Shown here piece by piece: positions 47,283 through 56,209 of a stretch of 64,000 bases of DNA. Origin of the DNA: Hordeum vulgare subsp. vulgare (taxonomy: Eukaryota > Streptophyta > Magnoliopsida > Poales > Poaceae); contig NC_058523.1 of the NCBI RefSeq assembly GCF_904849725.1, positions 207,107,689-207,171,688 of the forward strand. Reading direction: 5' to 3'. The number at the start of each line of letters is the position of its first letter. Positions within the stretch are counted from its first letter, which is position 1. A model generated the notes under the pieces. That model saw only the letters and a program-made list of their open reading frames with translations. It did no database searches and was not told where the DNA came from. The position numbers were made by a program, and so were the translations under genes.

Positions 47283-47978
47283 ATGGCCCCACTAAGAGAT
47301 TTTGATGCTCGCTTTCCAAAGTTAGAAGAGATTGAAACTAGTGTTAAAGGCTTCATGTCTACAAAGTTTGAATATAATAGTTACTTCCGTAAAGAGCTGA
47401 AGGAGAAAAATTCTTTTCTGGATTTTATGAGTAGAGAAGATGATATGGCCAAAGAATTCCTTGCACTGAATTACCAGTTTACTCGTCTTGAAAAGCTAGT
47501 GGGCCAGATTTCTGATAAGCAAGCTACTTTAGTCAATAAAATGGTTGTTAAACCCGAAACTCGTAATGAGAATCACAAAGATCTTAAAGTGCTTGGTGTG
47601 ACTCCCATTGAATCTTTGTTTTCTTCTATCAAACCTAATGATTATAGGGCTGGATATGAATCCACTTTGGTAGAAAAGTGCCCCAATGATTCGGAGTCCA
47701 TCTATCTTGATGCTAAAAGCATTAAAAGTGGAGTTGAAGACGTTAAAACTTTGAGTAGTAATGAAATTACTAGCGTGGATTTCAAGGAATTCAATTATGA
47801 TAGTTGCTCCTTGATTGAATGCATTTCTTTGATGCAATCCATGCTGAACTATCCACATGCTTACAGCCAAAACAAAGCCTTTACCGATCATATCGTCGAA
47901 GCTATGATAAAATCTCTTGAAGACAAACTTGAATTGGAAGTCTCCATTCCTAGAAAGCTTCATGATGAGTCGAAATAA
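47283..47978 (+). CDS. gag C-terminal-like protein of S3 (231 aa)
   Basis: Open frame from ATG 47283 (M-A-P-L-R-D-F-D-A-R-F-P-K-L-E-E-I-E) to TAA 47976-47978. The N-terminus is charged and helical; the middle (about residues 95-110) has V-L-G-V-T-P-I-E-S-L-F and the C-terminal part S-C-S-L-I-E-C-I-S-L-M-Q-S-M-L, matching S1 at 20570-20830. The capsid domain seen in S1 upstream of this part is missing. The sequence continues into the protease after a one-base frameshift near 47970. Role unknown; probably the linker between capsid and protease. Confidence 0.6.
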   Translation: MAPLRDFDARFPKLEEIETSVKGFMSTKFEYNSYFRKELKEKNSFLDFMSREDDMAKEFLALNYQFTRLEKLVGQISDKQATLVNKMVVKPETRNENHKDLKVLGVTPIESLFSSIKPNDYRAGYESTLVEKCPNDSESIYLDAKSIKSGVEDVKTLSSNEITSVDFKEFNYDSCSLIECISLMQSMLNYPHAYSQNKAFTDHIVEAMIKSLEDKLELEVSIPRKLHDESK

Positions 47979-48409
47979 AAATCAAAAACTATGAGTGCAA
48001 TTCTTTGTGTGATTTGGGTGCTAGTGTTTCTGCGATTCCAAAGTCTTTATGTGCAATTCTAGGTTTTAATGAGATTGAAGAGTGTTCTCTTAATTTGCAT
48101 CTTGCTGATTCTACTATCAAGAAACCCATGGGAAGGATCAATGATGTTCTTATTAGTGGAAATAGGAACTATGTACCCGTGGATTTCATTGTGTTTGACA
48201 TTGATTGCAATCCTACTTGCCCTATTATTCTTGGCAGACCTTTCCTAAGGACTATTGGTGCTATCATCGATATGAAGGAAAGGAAAATTTGATTTCGATT
48301 TCCCTTAAGGAAGGGCATGGAACACTTTCCTATAAATAAAATAATATTGCCTTATGAATCCACGATGGGGGTCACTTATGGTTTGAGCACCAAAGATGAC
48401 GATACGTGA
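47979..48409 (+). pseudogene. Aspartic protease of S3
   Basis: The frame gives N-Y-E-C-N-S-L-C-D-L-G-A-S-V-S-A-I-P with catalytic aspartate at 48011-48013, then L-H-L-A-D-S-T-I-K-K-P and I-I-L-G-R-P-F-L-R-T-I-G-A. It is open from 47970 to a TGA at 48290-48292. The reading continues in the same frame to an ancestral stop at 48407-48409, parallel to S1. The active-site triad D-L-G is intact. A one-base shift separates it from the upstream gag-like ORF. Confidence 0.75.
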
Positions 48410-48440
48410 TTCTATCGCTTCTATGCCTAGCTAAGGGCGT

Positions 48441-48473
48441 TAAACAATAGCGCTTGTTGGGAGGCAAGCCAAT
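48441..48473 (+). promoter_or_regulatory. Conserved post-stop motif, copy in S3
   Basis: AGCGCTTGTTGGGAGGCAA is identical here; the following CCCAAT is GCCAAT. It lies 31 bases after the ancestral stop codon. Confidence 0.7.
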
Positions 48474-51091
48474 GAATTTATCTTTTTCCTTCGGTTTTGT
48501 TGCGTCCACACTTCCATAATTATGTTGTGATTGTATTTTTTGTGTTTCTTTTTGTGTTTGAGCCAAGCAAAACCTTTATCGCTAGTCTCGGTAATGGTTG
48601 TTTGATCCTGCTAGAAAAAGACAGAAACCTTTCGCTCACGAGATGATTTTTCATTTTTATTCAGAAAGAGCTTTTTAGTTGATTCTTTTTTCTGATGATT
48701 CATATTCTTTTTCCCCAGGCATTCGTAATGTTTCATATTTTTTGAGGTACCAGAAGTATACGAAGTATACAGATTGCTACAGACTGGTCTGTTTTTGATT
48801 GATTCTGTTTTTGTTGAGTTGGTTGGTTGTTTTGATGAAACTATGGTTAGCATCGGGGGGTTCTAGCCATGGAAAAGTGAGAATACAGTAGCCCATCATC
48901 AATATAGATGGAATTCATGTTTTCTACAGTACCAAAAGAAGTGGTAGTTTGTTTTCTTTTACTAATGTTATCACAAGTTTCTGTTTAAGTTTTGTGTTGT
49001 GAAATTTTCAAGTTTTGGGTGATGTTCTCATGGACAAAGAGAAAAGGAGTGTAAATACCTCAAGCTTGGGGATGCCCAAGGCATCCCAAGCCAAATTCAA
49101 GGACACCAAAAAGCCTAAGCTTGGGGATGCCCCGGGAAGGCATCCCCTCTTTTGTCTTCAATCCATCGGTAACATTACTTGGAGCTATATTTTTATTCAC
49201 CACATGATATGTGTTTTGCTTGGAGCGTCTTGTATCTTAGGAGTCTTTTCTATTTGTTGTGTCACAATCATCCTTGCTGCACCTTTTTTAGAGAGAGAGA
49301 GACATGCACTCATTGTGATTTTGCTAGAATGCTCATAGTGCTTCACTTATATCTTTTGAGCTAGATACTTTTGCTCTTGTGCTTCACTTTTATCTTTAGA
49401 GCACGGCAGTGCATGATTTGGTAGTTGGCTTATGCTATGAAAATAGTCCCAAATGTGATAGGTACCCAAAAAGGATGCAAAAACCTCCATCTTCATGTGC
49501 ATTGAGTAGAAAGAGAAGTTTCGATTCCTCTCAATTAGTTTTGAGACGTGGATTCGGTAATAATGAGAGTTATGTTAGTAGGGTGTTGTGAATCTAGAGA
49601 TACTTGTATTGGAGTTAGTGATTCCCGTGGCATGCACGTATGGTGAACTGCGATGTTAGGAAGTTGGAGAATAATTGATCTATTGATTGTCATCCTTTGT
49701 GTTGAGGTCCGGATCGCGTGATGGTTTACACCTACCATCCCTTCCCCTCGGAGTATGCGTTTAGCACTTTGTTTCGATTACTAATAAAAACTTTCGCAAT
49801 AGGTATGTGGGTTCTTCATGACTAATGTGACCCCGTGGTATAGATGCACTTTCACCTTCCACCATTCCTAGCCTATCTAGTGCCACGCAATTCTCTCCGG
49901 TGCATAAACCCACCAAATTCCTTCCTCAAAGCAGCCACCATACCTACCTACTATGGCATTTTCATAGCCATTCCGAGATATATTGCCATGCAACTCCCAC
50001 CATTCTGTCTCATGACTTGTGTCGTCACTCTCATATTGCCATTGCATGATCGTAAGATAGTTAGCGAGATGTTTCAACGTCATACTCCATGCTAGATCAT
50101 TGCACATCCCGGTACACTGTCGGAAGCATTTCCTATGGAGTCATCATCATTGTGATCTTTGAGCTGTGAGTAAATAAAAGTGTGATGATCATCATTATTA
50201 GAGCATTGTCCCATGTGAGGAAAAAAAGAGAGGCCAAAGATCCCAAAAACAAAAAAAAGAGAAAAGAAAAGAAAAGAAAAAAGAGGCCTAAGAGCCCAAA
50301 TAAAAAAAATGAGAGAAAAAGAGAGAAGGGACAATGCTACTATCTTTTCCCACACTTGTGCTTCATGTTAGCACCATGTTCTTCTTCATTGAGAGCTTCT
50401 TGCTTTGTCACTACCATATGCTAGTGGGAATCTTCGTTTTATAACTTGGCTTGTATATTTCAATGATGTGCTTCCTCAAAATTTCGCTAGGTCTTCGTGA
50501 GCAAGCAAGTTGGATGCACACCCACTAGTTTTCCTCTTGAGATTTCACATACTTATAGCTCTAGTGCATCTATTGTATGGCAATCCCTACTCATTCACAT
50601 TGATATCTATTAATGGGCATCTTAATAGCCTATTGATACGCCGAGCCAGTGTGACCATCTCCTCCTTTTTGTCTCACAACCACCACCACACTCTATTCCA
50701 CCTATAGTGCTATATCCATGGCTCGCGTTCATGTATTGCGTGATGGTTATAAAAGGTTTGAGAAAGTAAGAGTGCAAAAACAATTACTTGGCCAATTTCG
50801 GGGTTGTGCATGATTTACATTAGTTGTGTGATGATGATGGAGCATACCCAGACTATATGATTTTGTAGGGATAACTTTCTTTGGCCTTGTTATTTTGAAA
50901 GTTCATGATTACTTAGCTAGTTTGCTTGAAGTATTACTGTTTTCATGTCAATAGGAAACTATTGTTTTGAATCTTACGGATCTGAACATTCATGCCACGT
51001 GAAAGAAGTTGCAACGGACAACTATGCTAGGTAGCATTCCACATCAAAAATTCATTCTTTATCACTTCCCTATTCGAGGACGAGCTGGAGT
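48474..51091 (+). other. Non-coding 3' region of S3
   Basis: No gene in 2.6 kb. It contains hairpins at 49069-49087 and 49123-49147, polypurine-like copies of AAGCTTGGGGATGC, and an A/G low-complexity tract at 50216-50333 built from AAAAG units (its lysine-rich open frame is not a gene). Confidence 0.6.
49062..49147 (+). promoter_or_regulatory. Two hairpins on polypurine-like copies in S3
   Basis: First: GGGATGCC (49069-49076), loop CAA, GGCATCCC (49080-49087). Second: GGGGATGCC (49123-49131), 7-base loop, GGCATCCCC (49139-49147). Each 5' arm is part of an AAGCTTGGGGATGCC copy. The second corresponds to S1's hairpin at 22076-22099, with a different loop but unchanged stem. Confidence 0.75.
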
Positions 51092-51107
51092 TAAGCTCGG
51101 GGATGCT
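51092..51107 (+). other. Polypurine tract of S3
   Basis: TAAGCTCGGGGATGCT directly precedes the 3' LTR start at 51108. Confidence 0.7.
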
Positions 51108-52617
51108 TGATACGTCTCCAACGTATCTATAATTTTTTATGGTTTGCTGCTATTATCTTGTCAAACTTTGGATGTTTTGCATGCTTTTTATTTATTTTCT
51201 GGGACTAACTTATTAACTTAGTGCCAAGTGCCAGTTCCTCTTTTTCCATGTTTTTACCCCTTTTAGAGGAGATTTTGAAACGGAGTCCAAACGGAAGAAA
51301 ATCACCAAAAATATTTTTTTGGAACGGAAGAAGATCGGAGAACTTGGGAGCCAAGCCAGAAGACCTCCAGGGGGCCCACAAGCCCCCACCCCGCGGCCAG
51401 GGGGCGCCATCTAGGCTTGTGGGCCCCCTGGAGGTCCCCTGACCTAGATCTTTTCCCTATATAATCCTATAAATTCCAGAAAAAATCAGGAGATCATCAC
51501 AATCGCTTTTCTGCCATCGCAAGCTTCTGTCTCCGCAAGATCCCATATAGGGCACGTCCTGGTGCCCTGCCGGAGGGGGGATTCGGATTCAGAGGCCTTC
51601 TTCGTCAACACCATGACCTCTCCGATGATGCGTGAGTAGTTCACCATAGACCTACGGATCCATAGCTAGTAACTAGATGGCTTCTTCTCTCTCTTGGATC
51701 TTCAATACAAAGTTCTCCATGATCTTCATGGAGATCTATCCAATGTAATCTTCTTTTGCGGTGTGTTTGTCGAGAGCCGATGAATTGTGGATTTATGATT
51801 AGATTATCTATGAATCTTATTTGAGTTTCTTCTGATCTCTCTTATGCATGATTTCATATCCTTGTAATTCTCTTCGAGTTGTGGGTTTTGTCTGGCCAAC
51901 TAGATCTATGATTCTTGCAATGGGAGAAGTGCTTGGTTTTGGGTTCATACTGTGCAGTGACCTCACCCAGTGACAGAAGGGGTAGCGAGGCACGCATCGT
52001 GTTGTTCCCATCAAGGGTAAAAAGATGGGGTTTTCATCATTGGTTTGAGATTATCCCTCTACATCATGTCATCTTGCTTAAAGCGTTACTATGTTCTTCA
52101 TGAAATCAATACACTAGATGCATGCTGGATAGTGGTCGATGTGTGGAGTAATAGTAGTAGATGCAGAAAGTATCGGTCTACTTGTCTCGGACGTGATGCC
52201 TATGTGCATGATCATTGCCTTAGATATCATCATGACTTTGCGTGGTTCTATCAATTCCTCGACAGTAATTTGTTCACCCACCATAATACTTGCTATTTTG
52301 AGGGTCTACTCCACACCATATTTCCAGCCTTACACTTTTTACTTTGTTGCACTTTCCGCCTTCAGATCTCACTTTGCAAACAATCTTGAAGGGATTGACA
52401 AACCCTTTGAAGCGTTGGGTGCAAGCTTGTTTGTGATTGCGCGGGTACTCTGGACTTGACGAGACCCTCCTTTTGGATCGATACCTTGGTTCTCAAACTG
52501 AGGGAAATATTGACTGCTCCTGTGCTGCATCACCTTTTCCTCTTCAAGGGAAGAACCAACGCAAGCCCATCCTGTGTCAACGTGTCAACTTCTAGCGCTG
52601 TTGTCTGTGGGATAGCA
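51108..52617 (+). repeat. 3' LTR of S3 (1,510 bp)
   Basis: It starts TGATACGTCTCCAACG and ends GGGATAGCA, followed by ACTCC. It carries a perfect 21-bp inverted repeat (51363-51383 with 51415-51435) and a TATA box at 51458. It is about 26 bp shorter than the 5' LTR, with a small deletion near 52302. Confidence 0.9.
51363..51435 (+). promoter_or_regulatory. Perfect 21-bp inverted repeat before TATA (S3)
   Basis: The arm at 51363-51383 begins ACCTCCAGGGGGCCC and ends ACAAGC; its exact complement is at 51415-51435, with a 31-base spacer. The TATA box lies 22 bp downstream. The 5' LTR has an imperfect version at 45768-45838. Confidence 0.75.
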
Positions 52618-53400
52618 ACTCCTAGTTGGTTACCGTAGTAATCTTGGATGGATCGACTGCCAATCTACTTGCCGTCATGGTATGACCCAAGAATCCAACT
52701 TCGTTCAGCCAGAATTGGCATTTACTGAATTTGGCATAAAGTTGGTTCTCTCGAAGCTTCTCCAACAGTAACCTCAAGTATTTCTCATGCACTTCTTCGG
52801 ACTTGGAGAAGATTAATATGTCATCAATAAATACGACGACAAACTTATCCACGTATTCCATGAAGACCATGTTCATGAGGTACATGAAGTAAGCTGGGGC
52901 ATTAGTCAACGCTAAAGACATGACAGTGCACTCGTATAGACCGTACCGGGTCAGAAATGCAGTCTTGGGTATGTCTTCAGGTCGGATCTTCAGTTCGTAA
53001 TATCCAGATCGGAGAACAATCTTGGAGAATACCTTGGCTCCATTTAACTCGACAAACAAGTCTTCAATCTTGGGGAGTGGGTACTTGTTCATGATCGTGA
53101 CCGCATTGAGGGAACGGTAATCAACGCAGAGTCTGGTAGTCCCATCCTTCTTAGACACGAACAGAACAGGTGGTCCCCAAGGTGATGCACTCGGACGAAT
53201 GAATCCTCTCCTGAGTTGCTCATCCAGCTGCTTCTTCAGCCCTGCTAGCTATTCGGATCCCACCCTATAAGTCTTCTTATAGATAGGCCTTGATCCAGGC
53301 ATGAGCTCAATGATGAACTTGATGTCTCGGTCGGGAGGCATCCCTGGTAGCTCATGAGGAAAGACGTCCAGGTACTCGTAGACTACCAGCACTCGGTCCA
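52618..53400 (-). pseudogene. Reverse transcriptase (N-terminal part) of C
   Basis: The minus frame carries the N-terminal P-x-R-P-I-Y-K lead-in, [16 protein letters not shown], motif A, and the Y-x-D-D-type box F-I-D-D-I-L-I-F-S near 52840. In motif A the catalytic aspartate of K-I-D-L-R-S-G is valine (GTT, 53015-53017), so polymerase activity is lost. An in-frame stop is at about 53250 (R-V-G-S-E-stop) and another at about 52623 beside the S3 insertion. The second half of the domain is at 45508 and below. Confidence 0.85.
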
Positions 53401-53425
53401 GCTCTTCTACCGATAGGCTATTAAC

Positions 53426-53890
53426 CTACGGTACACGAGTGGATACTGGTTCAGAGATATACTTGACTTTGACCCCTTGGTCGCTTGTCATGGTAATAGC
53501 CCTGTTGGCACAGTCCAAGATGCTCTGTTGTTTGGCCAACCAATCCATGTGAAGAATTACTTCTAGGCCTTGAAACTTATTGACGATGAGATCTGCTGAG
53601 AAGCTTATCCCATTGATAACAATCCCGACTGCTCTACACCCTAGGTTGGTTCTTAACGCTACTACCGGGGTATGTACTGCCATTTGCCCGTTAAGAGGTT
53701 TCAAACCACACATTTCTGCAAATCTTTGAGTAACAAAAGAATGGCAAGCACCACAATCAAACAATATTGTTGCTGGGGTGGAGTTGATGAGGAACGTACC
53801 CAGAATGCACTCCGGGTCTTCATGTGCCTCTTTTGCGAAGATGTGATTGATACGTCCCCTGTTGTGATACTGCTAATTGCGGGGTGCTTG
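53426..53890 (-). pseudogene. Aspartic protease of C
   Basis: In the gag frame, the active-site motif reads L-F-D-C-G-A-C-H-S-F where chromoviruses have L-F-D-S-G-A-S-H-S-F. The catalytic aspartate (53756-53758) remains but serine became cysteine twice. It is followed by L-E-V-I-L-H-M-D-W-L-A, the usual V-I-L-G-M-D-W-L with glycine to histidine. A stop lies at 53426. Upstream, 53765-53890 is linker. Confidence 0.8.
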
Positions 53891-53899
53891 GTTCTTTTG

Positions 53900-55018
53900 T
53901 GGTGCTACTTGGCCTTGATTGGGCACATTGGGGCGCAGTGCATCTGGCTTCTTTTTGGAACACTGCCTGGAATAGTCCCCAGTCTGTCCACATCCAAAAC
54001 AGGTAACTTGTGCTGGAAGGTTGGTATTGACTCCACTGTTGTTCGGTGGGTTGAATGCAGGCTTAGTGTTGACTTGCTGTTGAGGCTAGTAGTTCTGGCG
54101 AAATGTTGGAGACTTTGAATGCTCCTGTAGATAACTGGGTCTTGCTGGAGCTGACTGCCATGGGCCTGGCTTCGGATTACTAGGTCCTCCACTACTCATC
54201 AGCTTGCACTTACGGGTGTCGTCCATTGCACGACGCTTATCCTCCAACATAAGGGCCTTATTAACCAGATCGCTGAAGGTCCGGCATTCACAAACAACCA
54301 GTTGATACTGGAGTGACTGCTGCAATCCTTCCATAAAGCGTTCCACCTTAGCGGCCTCAGTTTTGACATCCTCTGGTGCATATCTTGACACGAGGTTGAA
54401 CTTCTGCAAATACTCCTTGACGTATCCACTTCCTTGCCTTTAGGCTCGTAATTCACGCTTCTTAATGGTCATCATTCCGGGAGGAATGTGAGCAGCGCAG
54501 AATCCTTCCTTGAACATAGCCCAAGTGATGACCTGCCCGGCTCGCAAGATCTGGAACCCATCCCACCAAGCTTTGGTTGTGCCCCCGAGACAGTTAGAAG
54601 CATAGAGGTCTTTCTCATGATCATCAGCGCACTTGACGAGCGCGAGGAGGTCTTCGATAGTACGGATCCAGTCATCAGCATCCAAGGGTTCATTCGTCTC
54701 TGTGAATACGGGTGGTGTGGTCCGCATAAAGTCGGATAGACTAGAGCGACCGTTGCCATTCCTGTTCTACGGCGGGTTGTTCACCAAGACTTGAGCGAGC
54801 TGCTGAATAGCGGCATTGTTGGCTTGACGTTACTGGCGGAGAGCTTGAAGGAACTGAGCGATAGTCAAGCTTTCCGAAGGAGGCGGTGGCGGTGTAACAT
54901 CGTCTTACTGTTTCTCGTGGTGATCTCCAGCTAGAGCATCCGCTTCGGTTCCCTGCTGCTGACCTGAAGAGGCAGAGCTCGGGTTGCCGAAGGTGCTGGT
55001 GCGAGTTGCAATCACCAT
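53900..55018 (-). pseudogene. gag of C with altered zinc knuckle
   Basis: ATG at 55018 (M-V-I-A-T-R-T-S-T-F-G) opens a frame that stays in register into the protease. It has a proline-rich N-terminal part, the gag core W-I-R-T-I-E-D-L-L then K-A-W-W-D-G-F and M-F-K-E-G-F, L-Q-K-F-N-L-V-S-R-Y-A-P-E, and a zinc knuckle at 53960-54001. Five in-frame stops are seen (four before 54430). In the knuckle the histidine of C-x2-C-x4-H-x4-C is aspartate (GTC on the plus strand, 53975-53977), which would abolish zinc binding. Confidence 0.85.
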
Positions 55019-55304
55019 CCTGTCAGGGGAGTAGAAAGATCAATTTTCCGAATTGGCCGGAATCATAAGGGATGATGCTCTATTAAGGGGGTCTGGTGTT
55101 GTGCTGGTGTGAGATTTTTAAGCCAAAGATTTTTGGAAAAGCTAATGCATTAGATTAAAACAAGTGATATAGTCGCTTACAAGCTGCCTAAGGCCGAAAT
55201 GCGTCTTGCATCCAGCATGCTTACACAACACTTATTGTTCTCATGAACCAATACATGAATTCCCTACGCTTGGGGGAAAACTCCTAATTGCCTAAGTCGT
55301 AATC

Positions 55305-56069
55305 CTAAGCGGCGGACTGCTCGGTCTCATAGGTGGGTTCTGCAGGGTCTTTGTCTTCATCTTCATCTGTGCTTCCCTCCTTCAGGGGAGTAGGAGAAGG
55401 AACTGGTCCATCACGACATCTCTTAGTTGGCGAGGCAGTGAGGAGCTCACTGTACTCTTCCGTGGTCAGGCGGCGACTCTGAATAGGAGTGGCCTGAAGC
55501 GGTGGTACTCCTCCTCGGAAGGCAATGGCTGATCGCCCTCTGGTTGCTCCTTCCTTCTTAACCTTACGGTTCTTCATCTTCTCCACGCGAAGTAGGTCCT
55601 TGACTTGATGCAGCTCTTGATGAATCTTTGTTGACTCCTTGATCAAAAGGTGCGTCAAAGTGTCGGAGGATAGGCTGAAGTAGGTCTGAAACCTTAGTGA
55701 TGTCCTGTCCCCTGAAGTTGGGTTGAGTGTCCAACTCCCATCTATCCCATCCTTAATAAAAGGTAGGTGACGAGTAGCTGGCTCGTTAGCCATCTCAAGA
55801 AGGATGTTGCGGAGACACACGAGCGCCTCTCGTGCGACTGTCTCCACTGTCAACATCAGATCCTCCATGTGTGGTCCTTCGAAGAACCAATTAGTTGGGG
55901 AGTCATTAGCCTTCACTATCACGTCCACGTGATATTCCTTGGTGTCGGCGTTGACCCAATGCTCGTGGTAGAGGAAGATGGGCGTGTGGCATACTTGGCA
56001 CTTCTCGAGGCTATCTCCCAAAAGTAGGGGAAAGCCTGTCTCCAGAAGCATCTCAAGTACGGCGACCAT
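55305..56069 (-). CDS. Extra ORF between primer site and gag of C (254 aa)
   Basis: An unbroken minus frame from ATG 56069 to stop 55305, same strand as gag-pol and 286 bp upstream of gag. The N-terminal half has C-x-x-C (C-Q-V-C), a beta-like segment Y-H-V-D-V-I-V-K and a helix around M-L-T-V-E-T-V-A-R-E-A-L. Then comes a coiled-coil-like segment (about residues 135-175, ending K-M-K-N-R-K-V-K-K), an arginine-rich part and an acidic, proline-rich tail (D-E-D-E-D-K-D). There are no membrane segments. It is not gag, which follows complete. The intact frame among broken genes is striking. Function unknown; architecture parallels the ORF of element A. Confidence 0.75.
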   Translation of the reverse strand: MVAVLEMLLETGFPLLLGDSLEKCQVCHTPIFLYHEHWVNADTKEYHVDVIVKANDSPTNWFFEGPHMEDLMLTVETVAREALVCLRNILLEMANEPATRHLPFIKDGIDGSWTLNPTSGDRTSLRFQTYFSLSSDTLTHLLIKESTKIHQELHQVKDLLRVEKMKNRKVKKEGATRGRSAIAFRGGVPPLQATPIQSRRLTTEEYSELLTASPTKRCRDGPVPSPTPLKEGSTDEDEDKDPAEPTYETEQSAA

Positions 56070-56095
56070 CTACAAGATGTAGGGGAGAGGGTTAG
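56070..56095 (-). promoter_or_regulatory. 3' splice-site-like sequence before the C ORF
   Basis: The minus strand reads CTAACCCTCTCCCC then TACATCTTGTAG directly before ATG: branch-point-like CTAAC, pyrimidine tract, TAG acceptor. Confidence 0.55.
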
Positions 56096-56192
56096 AATGT
56101 TTTTAGTGGGTGCAGAATCTCAGGTTAAAGTCTAGGTGCACTAATCGTCTTGGCTATCGTCCATGCTACCTAAGGCTTCCTATAGTCAGGAT

Positions 56193-56205
56193 GGCTCTGA
56201 TACCA
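56193..56205 (-). other. tRNA-Met primer-binding site of C
   Basis: The minus strand reads TGGTATCAGAGCC, four bases after the LTR end at 56210. Confidence 0.85.
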
Positions 56206-56209
56206 GCTC

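Larger units (their letters stand above)
45514..52617 (+). mobile_element. Element S3: complete Athila-type element in C's RT gene
   Basis: LTRs 45514-47049 and 51108-52617, flanked by the target duplication ACTCC (45509-45513 and 52618-52622). Removing the element and one duplication copy restores C's reverse transcriptase frame exactly. Internal: primer site, a gag tail, protease, post-stop motif, 2.6 kb non-coding 3' region with hairpins, polypurine tract. It has no capsid domain, reverse transcriptase or integrase. It is a close relative of S1. The two LTRs look very similar, so insertion was fairly recent. Confidence 0.95.

Noticed and set aside
50182..50424. Lysine-rich open frame
   Set aside because: Translation of an A/G low-complexity tract in S3's 3' region.
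2048..52617. Repeated TGATACGTCTCC segments as a satellite or CRISPR-like array
   Set aside because: They are LTR starts of W, S1 and S3, each in an element context; there are no regular spacers.
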